Shown here: one piece after another, positions 1-8,427 of the stretch
How the letters are laid out: every line of letters starts with the position of its first letter
How positions within the stretch are numbered: position 1 is the first letter of the stretch
Assembly (NCBI RefSeq): GCF_047468865.1
Contig: NZ_JBLGTV010000003.1
Coordinates: forward strand, 1-64,000
Direction: 5' to 3'
DNA from: Castellaniella hirudinis_A
Lineage (GTDB): Bacteria; Pseudomonadota; Gammaproteobacteria; Burkholderiales; Burkholderiaceae_B
Length of the DNA: 64,000 nt
Position numbers and translations under genes: made by a program
The notes under the pieces: model-generated
Told to the model about the DNA's origin: nothing
Database searches by the model: none
Seen by the model: only the letters and a program-made list of their open reading frames with translations

Positions 1-183
1 TAGCTACGTGCGGAAGAGATAAGCGCTGAAGGCATCTAAGCGCGAAACTCGTCTGAAGATTAGGTATCCCGGGGGCTTGACCCCCCTGAAGGGTCGTTGT
101 AGACCACAACGTTGATAGGCTGGGTGTGGAAGCGCAGTAATGCGTGCAGCTAACCAGTACTAATTGCCCGTGCGGCTTGATCC
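1..183 (+). rRNA. rrl: 23S ribosomal RNA, 3' end (partial)
   Basis: The window opens inside the last part of domain VI of a 23S rRNA. The sequence ending in the helix around GATAGGCTGGGTGTGGAAG and the following CAGTACTAATTGCCCGTG is the conserved betaproteobacterial 23S 3' terminus. The mature end is placed near 183 by similarity to known rRNAs and could be a few bases off. A 5S gene follows, so this is the distal part of an rrn operon read on the plus strand. Confidence 0.93.
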
Positions 184-495
184 TATAACCTTGCAGGTTG
201 TCCCCTGGCTCACGCCAGGCGCCAACCCAGGCAAAGAGAATAGTGATTCGTGTGTAAGCCCAATTCAATTCCTTGCGTCAACCCACGCAAGCAGCGGGCG
301 GCGCCCAAAGCGCCGCCGCGCAAAACAATCGTACAATCAACCCGTGCAGCGCAGCGTAAAACCTGCTAAACTGCGCAGCTTGCTAAACAAGCCACGCGGC
401 AAAGCCCGCGCCTTGTTAACAAGATGCGCACAAAATGCACATCGTGCTTCTTCCAAATTCGTGAACCAGTCATAAGACTCGTTTACAACCAGTTA
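184..495 (+). other. 23S-5S internal transcribed spacer
   Basis: This 312-base spacer separates the 23S end from the 5S gene. No tRNA cloverleaf is visible in it. It contains a small hairpin at 204-219 (CCTGGC, four-base loop, GCCAGG) just after the 23S end, which may take part in rRNA processing. Short open frames here look like chance readings of non-coding RNA and are not called as genes. Confidence 0.75.
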
Positions 496-611
496 TGCTT
501 GACGACCATAGCAAGGTGGCCCCACTCCTTCCCTTCCCGAACAGGACAGTGAAACGCCTTCGCGCCGATGATAGTGGGTGGACACCTGTGAAAGTAGGTC
601 ATCGTCAGGCT
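496..611 (+). rRNA. rrf: 5S ribosomal RNA
   Basis: The start TGCTTGACGACCATAGC and the end GTCAGGC pair as helix I. The internal loop region around CCCACTCC, CCGAACAG and AGTGAAACGCC is the conserved 5S core. The length of about 116 nt is normal for the molecule. It is the last gene of the rrn operon and is followed within 10 nt by a strong terminator. Confidence 0.95.
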
Positions 612-620
612 TTTATACCG

Positions 621-660
621 CAAAACCCCCGCAGCTTATCCGCTGCGGGGGTTTTGTCTT
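621..660 (+). terminator. Rho-independent terminator of the rrn operon
   Basis: A perfect 15-bp stem (621-635 with 642-656) closes a six-base loop and is followed by TCTTTT. The lower stem pairs CAAAA with TTTTG. This is a textbook terminator placed 10 nt after the 5S gene. It may also work from the other strand against the convergent transporter gene. Confidence 0.9.
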
Positions 661-732
661 TTGTGCGCCGGCAACGCACCGATGCTGCATCATTCGGGCT
701 AATCCGATCACGTGGTTTACGTGGATCACATA

Positions 733-777
733 GCCCAGTTCCGGCAAACGCGCATCGCGCACTTGCCGGAACTGGGC
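733..777. repeat. Long perfect inverted repeat with nested hairpin
   Basis: A 15-base arm (733-747) is perfectly complementary to 763-777. The 15-nt loop itself contains a small GCGC-ATC-GCGC hairpin. It lies in the gap between the rrn terminator and the 3' end of the convergent transporter gene. It lacks a T-run on either strand, so it is not a clear intrinsic terminator. It may be a REP-like or transcript-stabilising element. Confidence 0.7.
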
Positions 778-778
778 C

Positions 779-844
779 ACTTGGAACCGCCTGCTCAGAA
801 AACAGCTTTCCGACTTGGAACCGCCTGCTTAGAACAGCTTTCCG
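779..844. repeat. Tandem direct repeat, 34 and 32 bp, covering the transporter 3' end
   Basis: Positions 779-812 and 813-844 are near-identical copies, differing by one C/T change and a two-A indel. The second copy contains the last codons and stop (829-831) of the minus-strand transporter gene. The first copy lies just beyond the stop. It therefore looks like a recent tandem duplication of the gene's extreme 3' end. Confidence 0.85.
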
Positions 845-2292
845 AACTGGTCGATGATCAGGTAAATGGAAAACCCGCCGTAGAACAGCACCGCCCACAG
901 GACGGCGATCAGGCGGACGCCATTCAGGCCGATGGTGCGGGGCAGCATGCAGCGGTTCAGCTGGATCAGCAGCACCGAATACACGAACATCACCAGGCCG
1001 TTCAGGGCGGAGGCGATGACCAGCAGCAGCAGGGGCTGGCTGACGCCGGAGAGCAGGATGATGGAGCCAAAGGCCACCATCAGCCAGACCACCAGGAAGT
1101 ACAGGCGGCTTTCCGTCCAGGTCTTGCTGCTGCGCAGCCAGTTGGTCTTGGCGATGTCGGCCACGATGCGGCCGATCATGTCCAGCACGGTGAGGTTGGT
1201 GGACAAGAGCACCACCACGCCGGTCAGCCAGAAAGCCGGGCCGGCCCAGCTGCCGACCCGCTCGTTGAGCGTTTCACCCAGCAGATGGACGAAGTCGAAA
1301 TTCTGTGCGGTGCTGCCCACCCCCACATAAGTGAAGGCCAGCATCATGAACAGCAGGATGGCCAGCAGCCCCAGCACGAAGAACGTGATGAACTGTTCGC
1401 GGTCGGCGACGCGCCACCAGCCGCGCCAGCGGCGCATATTGGCCTCGTCTTGGGGGAAAAAGTGGCCGATGGCGGCGTCGGTGGTTTCTTCTCCGGTGAT
1501 GGGCGAAACGATTTTCGGCAGCAGGGCGCCCATGCCCATCCCCTTGTCGCGCACCCAGTTGGACTGGGCCAGGTTCATCACCCCGCCGGCCCCGGCGAAG
1601 GCGATGGCCCCCAGCAGCAGGGCGATCGGCAGTTCGCCGATGGCATCCGGGATTTTCGGGACTTCGGTGGTGAAGCCGGCGACCAGGGCGGACCAGGATT
1701 CGCCGGTCAGCAGCCCGAAGATGATGTACAGCATAAAGAGCACGATCAGGGCCACCAGGAAGAACTGGATTTTTTCCACCGTCTTGTAGACGACGGGAGA
1801 CACGGTGAGGATGATGCCGATCAGCACCAGCGAGGCAATGGTGATGGGGATGACCGCGCTTTCGGACAGGCCGAAGGCGTAGGTCAGGGCGGTGGAACTG
1901 CCGGTTGCCCAGCCTGGCCACATCCAGGGGATGACGGCCATGATGATAAAGAGCCAGCTCCAGGGTTTCCAAAGCCGGGTGAAGCCCGTGACGGCGGTTT
2001 CCCCCGTGGCCAGGGTATAGCGCGTGATTTCCATGTTCAGGAAATACTGCGTGAGGATGCCGATGGTGGCCAGCCAGACCAGGGCCAGGCCGGTTTGGGT
2101 GGAGATATAGGGCCACAGGACGAATTCCCCAGAGCCAATGGAGCCGGCCAGCAGCAGGACGCTGGGGCCGATGACTTTCTTCAGGGACAGGGGCTCGGGG
2201 AGATCTCGGTAGGTGGCGGCAGGCAGATTGGTGCTGCGGATTTCCGGGGCTGGCTGCGAAGGGGATGCGGGACTGACAGCGGGGTCGACCAT
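829..2292 (-). CDS. Nramp-like metal-ion transporter family protein (divergent)
   Basis: This 487-residue inner-membrane protein has about 11-12 hydrophobic segments and fits the Nramp superfamily in length and layout. The start is set at 2292 because AAGAGG lies eight bases upstream; an in-frame ATG at 2337 has no such site. The first membrane segment (residues 40-60) reads GSIGSGEF where classical Mn/Fe Nramps carry DPGN, and no MPH-type motif is seen in the sixth segment. It belongs to the variant subgroup often annotated simply as Nramp family divalent metal transporter. The cation is therefore uncertain. The gene is alone and converges on the rrn operon. The 3' end is duplicated in tandem. 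Confidence 0.72.
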   Translation of the reverse strand: MVDPAVSPASPSQPAPEIRSTNLPAATYRDLPEPLSLKKVIGPSVLLLAGSIGSGEFVLWPYISTQTGLALVWLATIGILTQYFLNMEITRYTLATGETAVTGFTRLWKPWSWLFIIMAVIPWMWPGWATGSSTALTYAFGLSESAVIPITIASLVLIGIILTVSPVVYKTVEKIQFFLVALIVLFMLYIIFGLLTGESWSALVAGFTTEVPKIPDAIGELPIALLLGAIAFAGAGGVMNLAQSNWVRDKGMGMGALLPKIVSPITGEETTDAAIGHFFPQDEANMRRWRGWWRVADREQFITFFVLGLLAILLFMMLAFTYVGVGSTAQNFDFVHLLGETLNERVGSWAGPAFWLTGVVVLLSTNLTVLDMIGRIVADIAKTNWLRSSKTWTESRLYFLVVWLMVAFGSIILLSGVSQPLLLLVIASALNGLVMFVYSVLLIQLNRCMLPRTIGLNGVRLIAVLWAVLFYGGFSIYLIIDQFGKLF

Positions 2293-2462
2293 GTGCAATG
2301 CCTCTTGATGTAGACGTTTGCATACGAGGCCGTGCAAGCCGCCACGGCCATCACCGAAGGCTTGCGATATTCAGCAAGTCGTCAGTCATCCTAGAAGCTG
2401 CCTGTCCTTTGGTCAAGGCGCTGGCGTCAACTTAAGGGAAAACCCTTGGTGCGGAGCCCGGC

Positions 2463-3101
2463 TCAACCGCACGGCACGCCAGAGTCGCGCAGCAGCTGCA
2501 TGGTTTCGTGGGCGGGCAGCCCCATGACCCCGGAATGACTGCCGGACAAATGCGTGATAAAAGCCGCCGCGCGGCCTTGGATCGCGTAGCTGCCTGCCTT
2601 GCCGAAGGGCTCGCCCGAGGCGCAATAGCGGTCGATGTCTTCGGTGGAGAGCGCCTGGAAGCTGACCTGGCTGATCTGGCGGGTTTGGCGCAGCGCGCCG
2701 TTGACGGCCAGGACGACAGCCGTGTGCACCTGGTGGGTACGCCCGGACAGGCGCTGCAGCATGGCGCGGGCATGGGCGCGATCCCGGGGCTTGCCCAGGA
2801 TGTCGCCATCCAGGATGACCGTGGTATCGGCGCACAGGATGGGAGCCTCGCGCCAGTGGGCGGGCCAGTCGGGCGGGGTCTCTGGGGGCGTCCCGCCGGC
2901 GACCAGCCATTGCAGGGCGTGCAAGGCCTTGTCGCGGGCGGTGCGCCGCACGTAGTCTTCAGCGGCCTCGCCGGGCAGCTGCGGTTCGTCCGGGCCCGCG
3001 GGGGCGGGCACGCGCAACACCCCATGGGCCAGCCCCAGCTGATCCAGGATTTCGTGCCGCCGCGGGCTGGCCGACGCCAGCAGGATGAAACCGGACGGCA
3101 T
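2463..3101 (-). CDS. maf: Maf-family nucleoside triphosphate pyrophosphatase (dTTP/UTP type)
   Basis: At 212 residues it has the length of Maf proteins. Family motifs are visible: the N-terminal ASASPRR nucleotide-binding loop, ADTTV followed by LDGDILGKP, and LSGRTHQVHT. The ADT form of the central motif matches the YhdE-like group, which hydrolyses dTTP, UTP and modified pyrimidine nucleotides, rather than the YceF group. This is a cytoplasmic housecleaning enzyme. Its ATG shares one base with the TGA of pyk (TGATG), which indicates translational coupling and co-transcription with the upstream genes. Confidence 0.88.
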   Translation of the reverse strand: MPSGFILLASASPRRHEILDQLGLAHGVLRVPAPAGPDEPQLPGEAAEDYVRRTARDKALHALQWLVAGGTPPETPPDWPAHWREAPILCADTTVILDGDILGKPRDRAHARAMLQRLSGRTHQVHTAVVLAVNGALRQTRQISQVSFQALSTEDIDRYCASGEPFGKAGSYAIQGRAAAFITHLSGSHSGVMGLPAHETMQLLRDSGVPCG

Positions 3102-4546
3102 CAGGCGACGCGCAGGATTTTCAGGCCGTTCGTGCCGCCGCTGTTGCTGTAGAAATCCCCCTTGGTCAGGATGATCCAGTCGCCGGATTGCAGCAGGCCC
3201 TGCTGGCGCAGGATGTCGATGGCGGCCTCGCTGACTTCGGCGGGGGGCAGGGTGGCGGCGTCGAAGGGCACGGTGTACACCCCCCGGAACATGGCGGCCC
3301 GGCGCTGCGTGGCTTCGTGGCGGGTATAGCAGTAGATGGGCACCCCGGAGCGGATGCGCGACATGATCAGCGGTGTGTGCCCGCTTTCGGTCAGGCTGAT
3401 GATGGCCTTGATCCCCGGGAAATGATTGGCGGCGTACATGCTGGCCAGGGCGATGGTCTCGTCGCAGCGGGTGAAGGTCTCGCCCAGGCGATGGTGGGAC
3501 TTGACGCTGGTGGGTTCTTGTTCCGCGCCCAGGCAGATGCGGGCCATGGCCTGCACGGCTTCGACGGGGTATTGCCCCGAGGCCGATTCGGCCGACAGCA
3601 TCACGGCATCGGTGTAGTCCAGCACCGCATTGGCCACGTCCGAGACCTCGGCGCGGGTGGGGATGGGGCTGGCGATCATGGATTCCATCATCTGGGTCGC
3701 CGTGATCACCACTTTGTTCAGGGTGCGGGCGTGCTGAATGATGCGTTTTTGGATGCCGACCAGGCGAGCATCGCCGATTTCCACGCCTAGGTCGCCGCGG
3801 GCCACCATGACGCCGTCGCTGGCCCGGATCAGGTCGTCCATGGCGGCGTCGTCGGCCACGGCCTCGGCGCGCTCGATCTTGGCGATGATCCAGGCGTGGC
3901 TGCCGGCCTCGCGCACCAGGCGGCGGGCTTGTTCCATGTCGGTTCCGCTGCGGGGGAAGGACACGGCGACGTAGTCCAGGTCGAGTTCGGCGATCAGGCG
4001 GATGTCCTGGCGATCTTTGTCGGTCAGGCTGGGGGCCGAAATGCCGCCGCCCCGGCGGTTGATCCCCTTGTTGTTGGATAGGGGGCCGCCCACGGTCACG
4101 GTCGTGTGGACGGCGAACTCATCCACCGAGTCGACTTTGAGAATGACCCGGCCGTCATCCAGCAGCAGTTCGTCGCCGGGGGTGCAGTCTTGCACCAGCG
4201 GCGGGTATTCGATGCCGACGATTTGCCGGGTGCCGGCATCCACGGGGTGCTGGATGGACAGGGTGAACGGATCGCCCACCTGCAGTTCGATCTGGCCGTC
4301 GGCGAAGCGGGCAATGCGGATTTTCGGGCCTTGCAGGTCGCCCATGATGGCGACGTGGCGGCCAAGCCGGTCGGCGATTTCCCGCACCAGGCGGACACGC
4401 GCGCGGTGGTCGTCGGCTGACCCGTGCGAAAAATTCAGCCGGGCTACGTCCAGCCCCGCGTCGATCAGGGCTTCGATGCGTTCTGGGCTGGACGTGGCCG
4501 GCCCAAGGGTTGCCACAATTTTTGTGCGACGGCGTGGGGCATGCAT
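3101..4546 (-). CDS. pyk: Pyruvate kinase
   Basis: The last step of glycolysis, phosphoenolpyruvate plus ADP to pyruvate plus ATP, in the cytoplasm. The 481-residue protein shows the N-terminal RTKIVATLGPAT motif, the active-site region VARGDLGVEIG and ATQMMESMI, and a C-terminal allosteric domain. The start at 4546 (MHAPRRRTK) is chosen because GGAG lies about seven bases upstream and the family motif follows at once; an in-frame upstream start would add 28 unrelated residues. It is separated from rlmH by 116 bp, so it may have its own promoter, and it overlaps maf by one base. Confidence 0.95.
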   Translation of the reverse strand: MHAPRRRTKIVATLGPATSSPERIEALIDAGLDVARLNFSHGSADDHRARVRLVREIADRLGRHVAIMGDLQGPKIRIARFADGQIELQVGDPFTLSIQHPVDAGTRQIVGIEYPPLVQDCTPGDELLLDDGRVILKVDSVDEFAVHTTVTVGGPLSNNKGINRRGGGISAPSLTDKDRQDIRLIAELDLDYVAVSFPRSGTDMEQARRLVREAGSHAWIIAKIERAEAVADDAAMDDLIRASDGVMVARGDLGVEIGDARLVGIQKRIIQHARTLNKVVITATQMMESMIASPIPTRAEVSDVANAVLDYTDAVMLSAESASGQYPVEAVQAMARICLGAEQEPTSVKSHHRLGETFTRCDETIALASMYAANHFPGIKAIISLTESGHTPLIMSRIRSGVPIYCYTRHEATQRRAAMFRGVYTVPFDAATLPPAEVSEAAIDILRQQGLLQSGDWIILTKGDFYSNSGGTNGLKILRVA

Positions 4547-4662
4547 GCGTAAACTCCGTGAAAGTCCGGCGCAAGGCGCCAGAATGGGTGAGAGAACCCA
4601 CCAGCATACTCTATCCAGGGCGTCGGGCAAGCAGGCGCCGCCAACCGGGCGCGGGGCCGCGC

Positions 4663-5133
4663 TTATTCCCGGTGATAGGGATGGCCGGCCAGAATGCTCC
4701 AGGCGCGGTACAACTGTTCTGCTAGCAGAACCCGGACCAGGGGGTGCGGCAGGGTCAGGGATGACAGGCGCAGGGTCTGGCGCGCCGTGCTTTTCAGTGC
4801 GGGATCCAGGCCGTCCGGCCCGCCCACGATGAGTGCGATGTCCTGGCCCGCTGCGCGCCAGGCCTCCAGGTGCCGGGCCAGATCGCGGGTGCCGAGGTCT
4901 TGGCCGTGTTCATCCAGGATGACCCGCCAGGCGGTGGCGGGCAGGGCGGCCTCGATACGCTGGGCTTCGGCCTGCATCAGCTGTGTCGGGGTCTTGCCGC
5001 TGGTGCGGGGCTCGGGGCGGATTTCGTGCAGCTCGACCAGACAGTCGCGCGGCATGCGTTTGCTGTAATCCTGCCAGGCGTCCTGCACCCAGGCGGGCAT
5101 GCGGTGGCCCACGGCGTAAATGCGAAGTTTCAT
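4663..5133 (-). CDS. rlmH: 23S rRNA (pseudouridine(1915)-N3)-methyltransferase RlmH
   Basis: A 156-residue SPOUT-class methyltransferase that modifies pseudouridine 1915 in helix 69 of 23S rRNA on assembled ribosomes. The knot-forming C-terminal part is clear: LIVGGPDGL, then SLTLPHPLVRVLLAEQLYRA and the terminal HPYHRE. The length equals that of E. coli RlmH. It lies 57 bp after rsfS, the usual partner in proteobacteria, in the same run of minus-strand genes. Confidence 0.95.
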   Translation of the reverse strand: MKLRIYAVGHRMPAWVQDAWQDYSKRMPRDCLVELHEIRPEPRTSGKTPTQLMQAEAQRIEAALPATAWRVILDEHGQDLGTRDLARHLEAWRAAGQDIALIVGGPDGLDPALKSTARQTLRLSSLTLPHPLVRVLLAEQLYRAWSILAGHPYHRE

Positions 5134-5190
5134 GCGTCTTGATCCGGGTGGCGGCCGCGACGGGGCGGCCCATGGCGCCGATGCGCGGCG

Positions 5191-5607
5191 TCAGGCATCC
5201 AGGTCGTCGTCCGCGCTGTCCAGGGGGGCGTCGTCATCCCAGCCGGCCCGGGCCGGGCCGGTGGGCAGCAGCTTGACGCGCACAGGGTGCGCCCCCCAGA
5301 TTTCTTCCAGGTTGTAGTAGCTGCGGATGGCCGGTTGCATGCAGTGCACGACGATGTCCCCCAGGTCGATCAGCACCCATTCGCCGGTATCCTCGCCTTC
5401 GAAGGCGATCACCTGCAGGCCGTTTTTCCTGGCCTGATCCGCCACGTGGCCGGCGATGGCGCGGGTTTGGCGGTTGGAGGTGCCGCTGGCGATGATGACG
5501 CGGTCGAATAGGCCGGTCAGGGCGGTGGTGTTGAAGACCTTGATGTCCTGGGCCTTGGTGTCCTCCAGGGCATCAATGACGAGGCGTTGCTGCTTTTGTA
5601 GATTCAT
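5191..5607 (-). CDS. rsfS: Ribosome silencing factor RsfS
   Basis: This 138-residue protein of the Iojap/RsfS family binds ribosomal protein L14 and blocks subunit joining in starvation. The family core is visible: the DIKV strand, FDRVIIASGTSNRQ, the GEDTGEWVLIDLGDIVVH segment and SYYNLEEIW. A short acidic tail (DSADDDLDA) ends the protein. Its ATG overlaps the nadD stop as ATGA, so translation is coupled to nadD. The nadD-rsfS-rlmH order is widely conserved. Confidence 0.95.
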   Translation of the reverse strand: MNLQKQQRLVIDALEDTKAQDIKVFNTTALTGLFDRVIIASGTSNRQTRAIAGHVADQARKNGLQVIAFEGEDTGEWVLIDLGDIVVHCMQPAIRSYYNLEEIWGAHPVRVKLLPTGPARAGWDDDAPLDSADDDLDA

Positions 5608-6224
5608 GGCGTGCGGGGGGTTGGGTTGGCGGGCGCTTGGTACAGCCCGTGGGTGCGGATGTAGTCGAGCACGGCGGGGTCGAGCGCCGGGATCTGGGTC
5701 TGGCCCTGCCGCAGGGCCTGCCGGATGGCGGTGGCGGCGATGTCCTGGGGAGGGAAGGGCAGGCGAACCAGGCCATCGGCGGGCAGGACGGCCTGCAGGG
5801 CCGGGGGGATGCGGAGCGCCGAACCCGGGCGTTGGGCAACGGCCAGGCGCGCATGCTGGATGATGTCCCGCCAGCGGTGCCAGCTGCAGAAATTGAGCAG
5901 CTGATCGGCCCCCATGATCCAGGTGTAGCGGGCGGTGTCCGGCAAGGCCAGGAGCGTGTCGATGGTGTAGGTGACGCCTGCCCGGTGCAGTTCGGCGGGG
6001 TTGACGGCCAATTGGGGGTGGTGCCGACAGGCCAGCAGCAGCATGGCCAGGCGGTGCTGGGCGGTGGCGCCCAGGGCGGGTTTCTGCCAGGGCTGCCCGG
6101 CGGGCAGCAACTGAACCTGATCCAGGGACAGGGCCTGGATGGCCGCCAAGGCCAGCGCGATGTGGGCCTTGTGAACCGGATCGAAACTGCCCCCCAGCAG
6201 ACCCACCCGTGGCGCTACAGCCAT
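5604..6224 (-). CDS. nadD: Nicotinate-nucleotide adenylyltransferase
   Basis: It adenylates nicotinate mononucleotide to deamido-NAD in NAD synthesis. The nucleotidyltransferase signature GGSFDPVHKAH sits at residues 11-21, with the HxxH pair at 18 and 21. The C-terminal SAT/IR-type motif appears as IAATAIRQ. The ATG at 6224 gives 206 residues and places the signature where it belongs; a longer in-frame reading would extend far into hemF. The gene overlaps hemF by 10 bp and rsfS by 4 bp, so it sits in the middle of a translationally coupled operon. Confidence 0.93.
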   Translation of the reverse strand: MAVAPRVGLLGGSFDPVHKAHIALALAAIQALSLDQVQLLPAGQPWQKPALGATAQHRLAMLLLACRHHPQLAVNPAELHRAGVTYTIDTLLALPDTARYTWIMGADQLLNFCSWHRWRDIIQHARLAVAQRPGSALRIPPALQAVLPADGLVRLPFPPQDIAATAIRQALRQGQTQIPALDPAVLDYIRTHGLYQAPANPTPRTP

Positions 6225-7117
6225 GCGCGCGGGGTCAGGTAGGCCGCCAGCGCGGATTCGGGCGAACCCGGCTCGGGGGCCCAGCTGTAGCGCCATTGGG
6301 CCATGGGGGGCATGGACAGCAGGATGGATTCGGTTCGACCGCCGGATTGCAGGCCGAACAGCGTGCCGCGGTCGTAGACCAGGTTGAACTCGACGTAGCG
6401 CCCCCGGCGGTAGGCCTGGAAGGCGCGTTCGCGTTCGCCGTATGGGGTATCTTGCCGGGCCTGGACGATGGGCACATAGGCGGGCAGGAAGCAGTTGCCC
6501 ACGGATTGGGTCAGGGCGAAGCTGGTGGCGAAGTCGGGCGTGTTCAGGTCGTCGAAGAACAGGCCCCCCACGCCACGGGTTTCCTGGCGGTGCTTGAGGG
6601 TGAAATAATCATCGCACCAGGCTTTGAATCGGGGGTATTTGTCGTCGCCGTAGGGGCTGACCGCGTCATGACAGACCTGGTGAAAATGGCGCACGTCGGC
6701 TTCGACGGGATAGTAGGGGGTGAGATCCAGCCCGCCGCCGAACCAGAAGACATCCTGGTCTGGATTCGGGCCGTGGGCCACGAACATGCGGACGTTCATG
6801 TGGGTGGTGGGGACGTGCGGGTTGCGCGGATGCAGCACCATGGACACCCCCATGGCCTCCCAGCTGCGCCCGGCCAGGTCGGGCCGGTGGGCGCTGGCCG
6901 AGGGGGGCAGGGTCTTGCCCCGGACGTGGCTGAACAGCACCCCCGCGCGTTCGAATATACGGCCGTTTTCGCAGTAGCGCGTCAGGCCGCCGCCGCCTTC
7001 GGGGCGCGCCCAGGGGTCGCTGCCGAAGGCGCTGCCTTCCAGGGTTTCCAGCGCGGCCACAATCGTGGCCTGCAGCCCGGAGAAGTAATCGTGAACCTGT
7101 CCAACGGGAACGTGCAT
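6215..7117 (-). CDS. hemF: Oxygen-dependent coproporphyrinogen III oxidase
   Basis: This 300-residue enzyme carries out the aerobic oxidative decarboxylation of coproporphyrinogen III to protoporphyrinogen IX in haem synthesis. Conserved segments include VSMVLHPRNPHVPTTHMNVR, FWFGGGLDLTPYYP and VEFNLVYDRGT. The ATG at 7117 begins the family N-terminus (MHVPVGQVHDYF); a longer open frame continues upstream only because it runs inside purD. The gene lies 11 bp after purD and overlaps nadD by 10 bp. Its presence indicates a normally aerobic organism. Confidence 0.95.
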   Translation of the reverse strand: MHVPVGQVHDYFSGLQATIVAALETLEGSAFGSDPWARPEGGGGLTRYCENGRIFERAGVLFSHVRGKTLPPSASAHRPDLAGRSWEAMGVSMVLHPRNPHVPTTHMNVRMFVAHGPNPDQDVFWFGGGLDLTPYYPVEADVRHFHQVCHDAVSPYGDDKYPRFKAWCDDYFTLKHRQETRGVGGLFFDDLNTPDFATSFALTQSVGNCFLPAYVPIVQARQDTPYGERERAFQAYRRGRYVEFNLVYDRGTLFGLQSGGRTESILLSMPPMAQWRYSWAPEPGSPESALAAYLTPRAWL

Positions 7118-7128
7118 GGGGGCTCCGC

Positions 7129-8427
7129 CTAGTCGTGTTTTGGGGGGGTGGCCAAGGCGCGCCAGCCGATATCGCGGCGATACTGGCGGCCCTCGAAGAG
7201 GGTTTGGTTGACCGCGTCGTAGGCGGCCTGCTGGGCTCGGCGCAGGGAATCGGCCAGGGCGGTGACGCACAGCACCCGCCCGCCGCAGGTCAGCAGCTGG
7301 CCGTCCTGGCGCGTGGTGCCCGCATGGAAGGTCACGCAGGTGTCGGTGTCCGGGGCCAGGCGGGTGATGGGCGCGCCCTTTTGGGGGGCTTCCGGGTAGC
7401 CCGCCGCGGCCAGAACCACCCCGACGGCGGTGCGGCGATCCCAGTCGATGTCGGTTTGATCCAGCGTGCCGTCGACGGCGTGGTCGAAGACCTCGGCGAG
7501 GTCGTTCTTGACGCGCAGCATGATGGGCTGGGTTTCGGGGTCGCCCATGCGGCAATTGAATTCCAGAACCTTCAGGGCCCGCGCGGCGTCGGCGCCGTCG
7601 CCGATCATCAGGCCGGCATATAGAAACCCCGTATAGGGAATGCCGTCCTTGGCCATGCCCTGGATGGCGGGCTGGATGACTTCGCGCATGATGCGGTTGT
7701 GCAGGGCCGGCGTGACGATGGGCGCGGGCGAATACGCCCCCATGCCCCCGGTGTTGGGGCCGAGATCGGCGTCCAGCAGGCGTTTGTGGTCTTGGCTGGT
7801 GGCCAGGGGCAGGATGTGCTGGCCGTCGCACATGACGATGAAGCTGGCTTCTTCGCCGGACAGGAATTCTTCGATGACCACCTGGGCGCCGGCCGCGCCG
7901 AATGCGCCGTCCGCGCCCAGCATGTGGTCGATGGCGTCCAGGGCTTCGTCCAGGGTCTGGGCCACGACGACGCCCTTGCCCGCCGCCAGGCCGTCGGCCT
8001 TGATCACGATGGGCGCGCCTTGGGCCTGGATGTAGGCCTTGGCCTGGGCCGCGTCGGTGAAGGTCTGGTAGGCCGCCGTGGGGATGCCGTGGCGCAGCAT
8101 GAAGGCTTTGGCGTAGTCTTTGGAGCTTTCGAGCCGGGCCGCCGCCTGGGTGGGGCCGAAGATGCGCAGGCCGGCCGCGCGGAAGGCGTCCACGATGCCG
8201 GCGGCTAGGGGGGCTTCCGGCCCCACCACGGTGTAGGCGATTTTTTCCTGGCGGGCGAAGTCGATCAGGGCCTGGGTGTCCTGCAGGGGCAGGTTTTCCA
8301 ACAGGGGGGGCTGGGCGGTGCCGCCGTTGCCCGGCGCGACGTAGATTTTTTGCACCCGGGGCGATTGGGCCAGCCGCCAGGCCAGGGCGTGTTCGCGGCC
8401 CCCCGAGCCGATCACCAGGATTTTCAT
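7129..8427 (-). CDS. purD: Phosphoribosylamine-glycine ligase
   Basis: This ATP-grasp enzyme makes glycinamide ribonucleotide, the second step of purine synthesis. At 432 residues it has the expected length. It starts with MKILVIGSGGREHALAWRL, the PurD N-terminal signature, and contains the ATP-grasp elements GLAAGKGVVVA and LEFNCRMGDPETQ. The start at 8427 overlaps the yebC stop by four bases (ATGA), which fixes the start codon. It is followed after 11 bp by hemF. Confidence 0.95.
   Translation of the reverse strand: MKILVIGSGGREHALAWRLAQSPRVQKIYVAPGNGGTAQPPLLENLPLQDTQALIDFARQEKIAYTVVGPEAPLAAGIVDAFRAAGLRIFGPTQAAARLESSKDYAKAFMLRHGIPTAAYQTFTDAAQAKAYIQAQGAPIVIKADGLAAGKGVVVAQTLDEALDAIDHMLGADGAFGAAGAQVVIEEFLSGEEASFIVMCDGQHILPLATSQDHKRLLDADLGPNTGGMGAYSPAPIVTPALHNRIMREVIQPAIQGMAKDGIPYTGFLYAGLMIGDGADAARALKVLEFNCRMGDPETQPIMLRVKNDLAEVFDHAVDGTLDQTDIDWDRRTAVGVVLAAAGYPEAPQKGAPITRLAPDTDTCVTFHAGTTRQDGQLLTCGGRVLCVTALADSLRRAQQAAYDAVNQTLFEGRQYRRDIGWRALATPPKHD

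Noticed and set aside
164..475. Open frame of 103 codons between 23S and 5S rRNA
   Set aside because: It lies in the rRNA spacer and partly in 23S, has no family features and no ribosome site.
712..2313. Long plus-strand open frame opposite the Nramp-like gene
   Set aside because: It is rich in Gln, His, Asp and Gly as expected for the complement of a GC-rich membrane-protein gene, and the minus-strand reading has clear membrane segments and a ribosome site.
7118..7831. Upstream extension of the hemF frame
   Set aside because: The extra residues are Arg/Pro/His-rich readings of purD in another frame; the HemF family starts at 7117.
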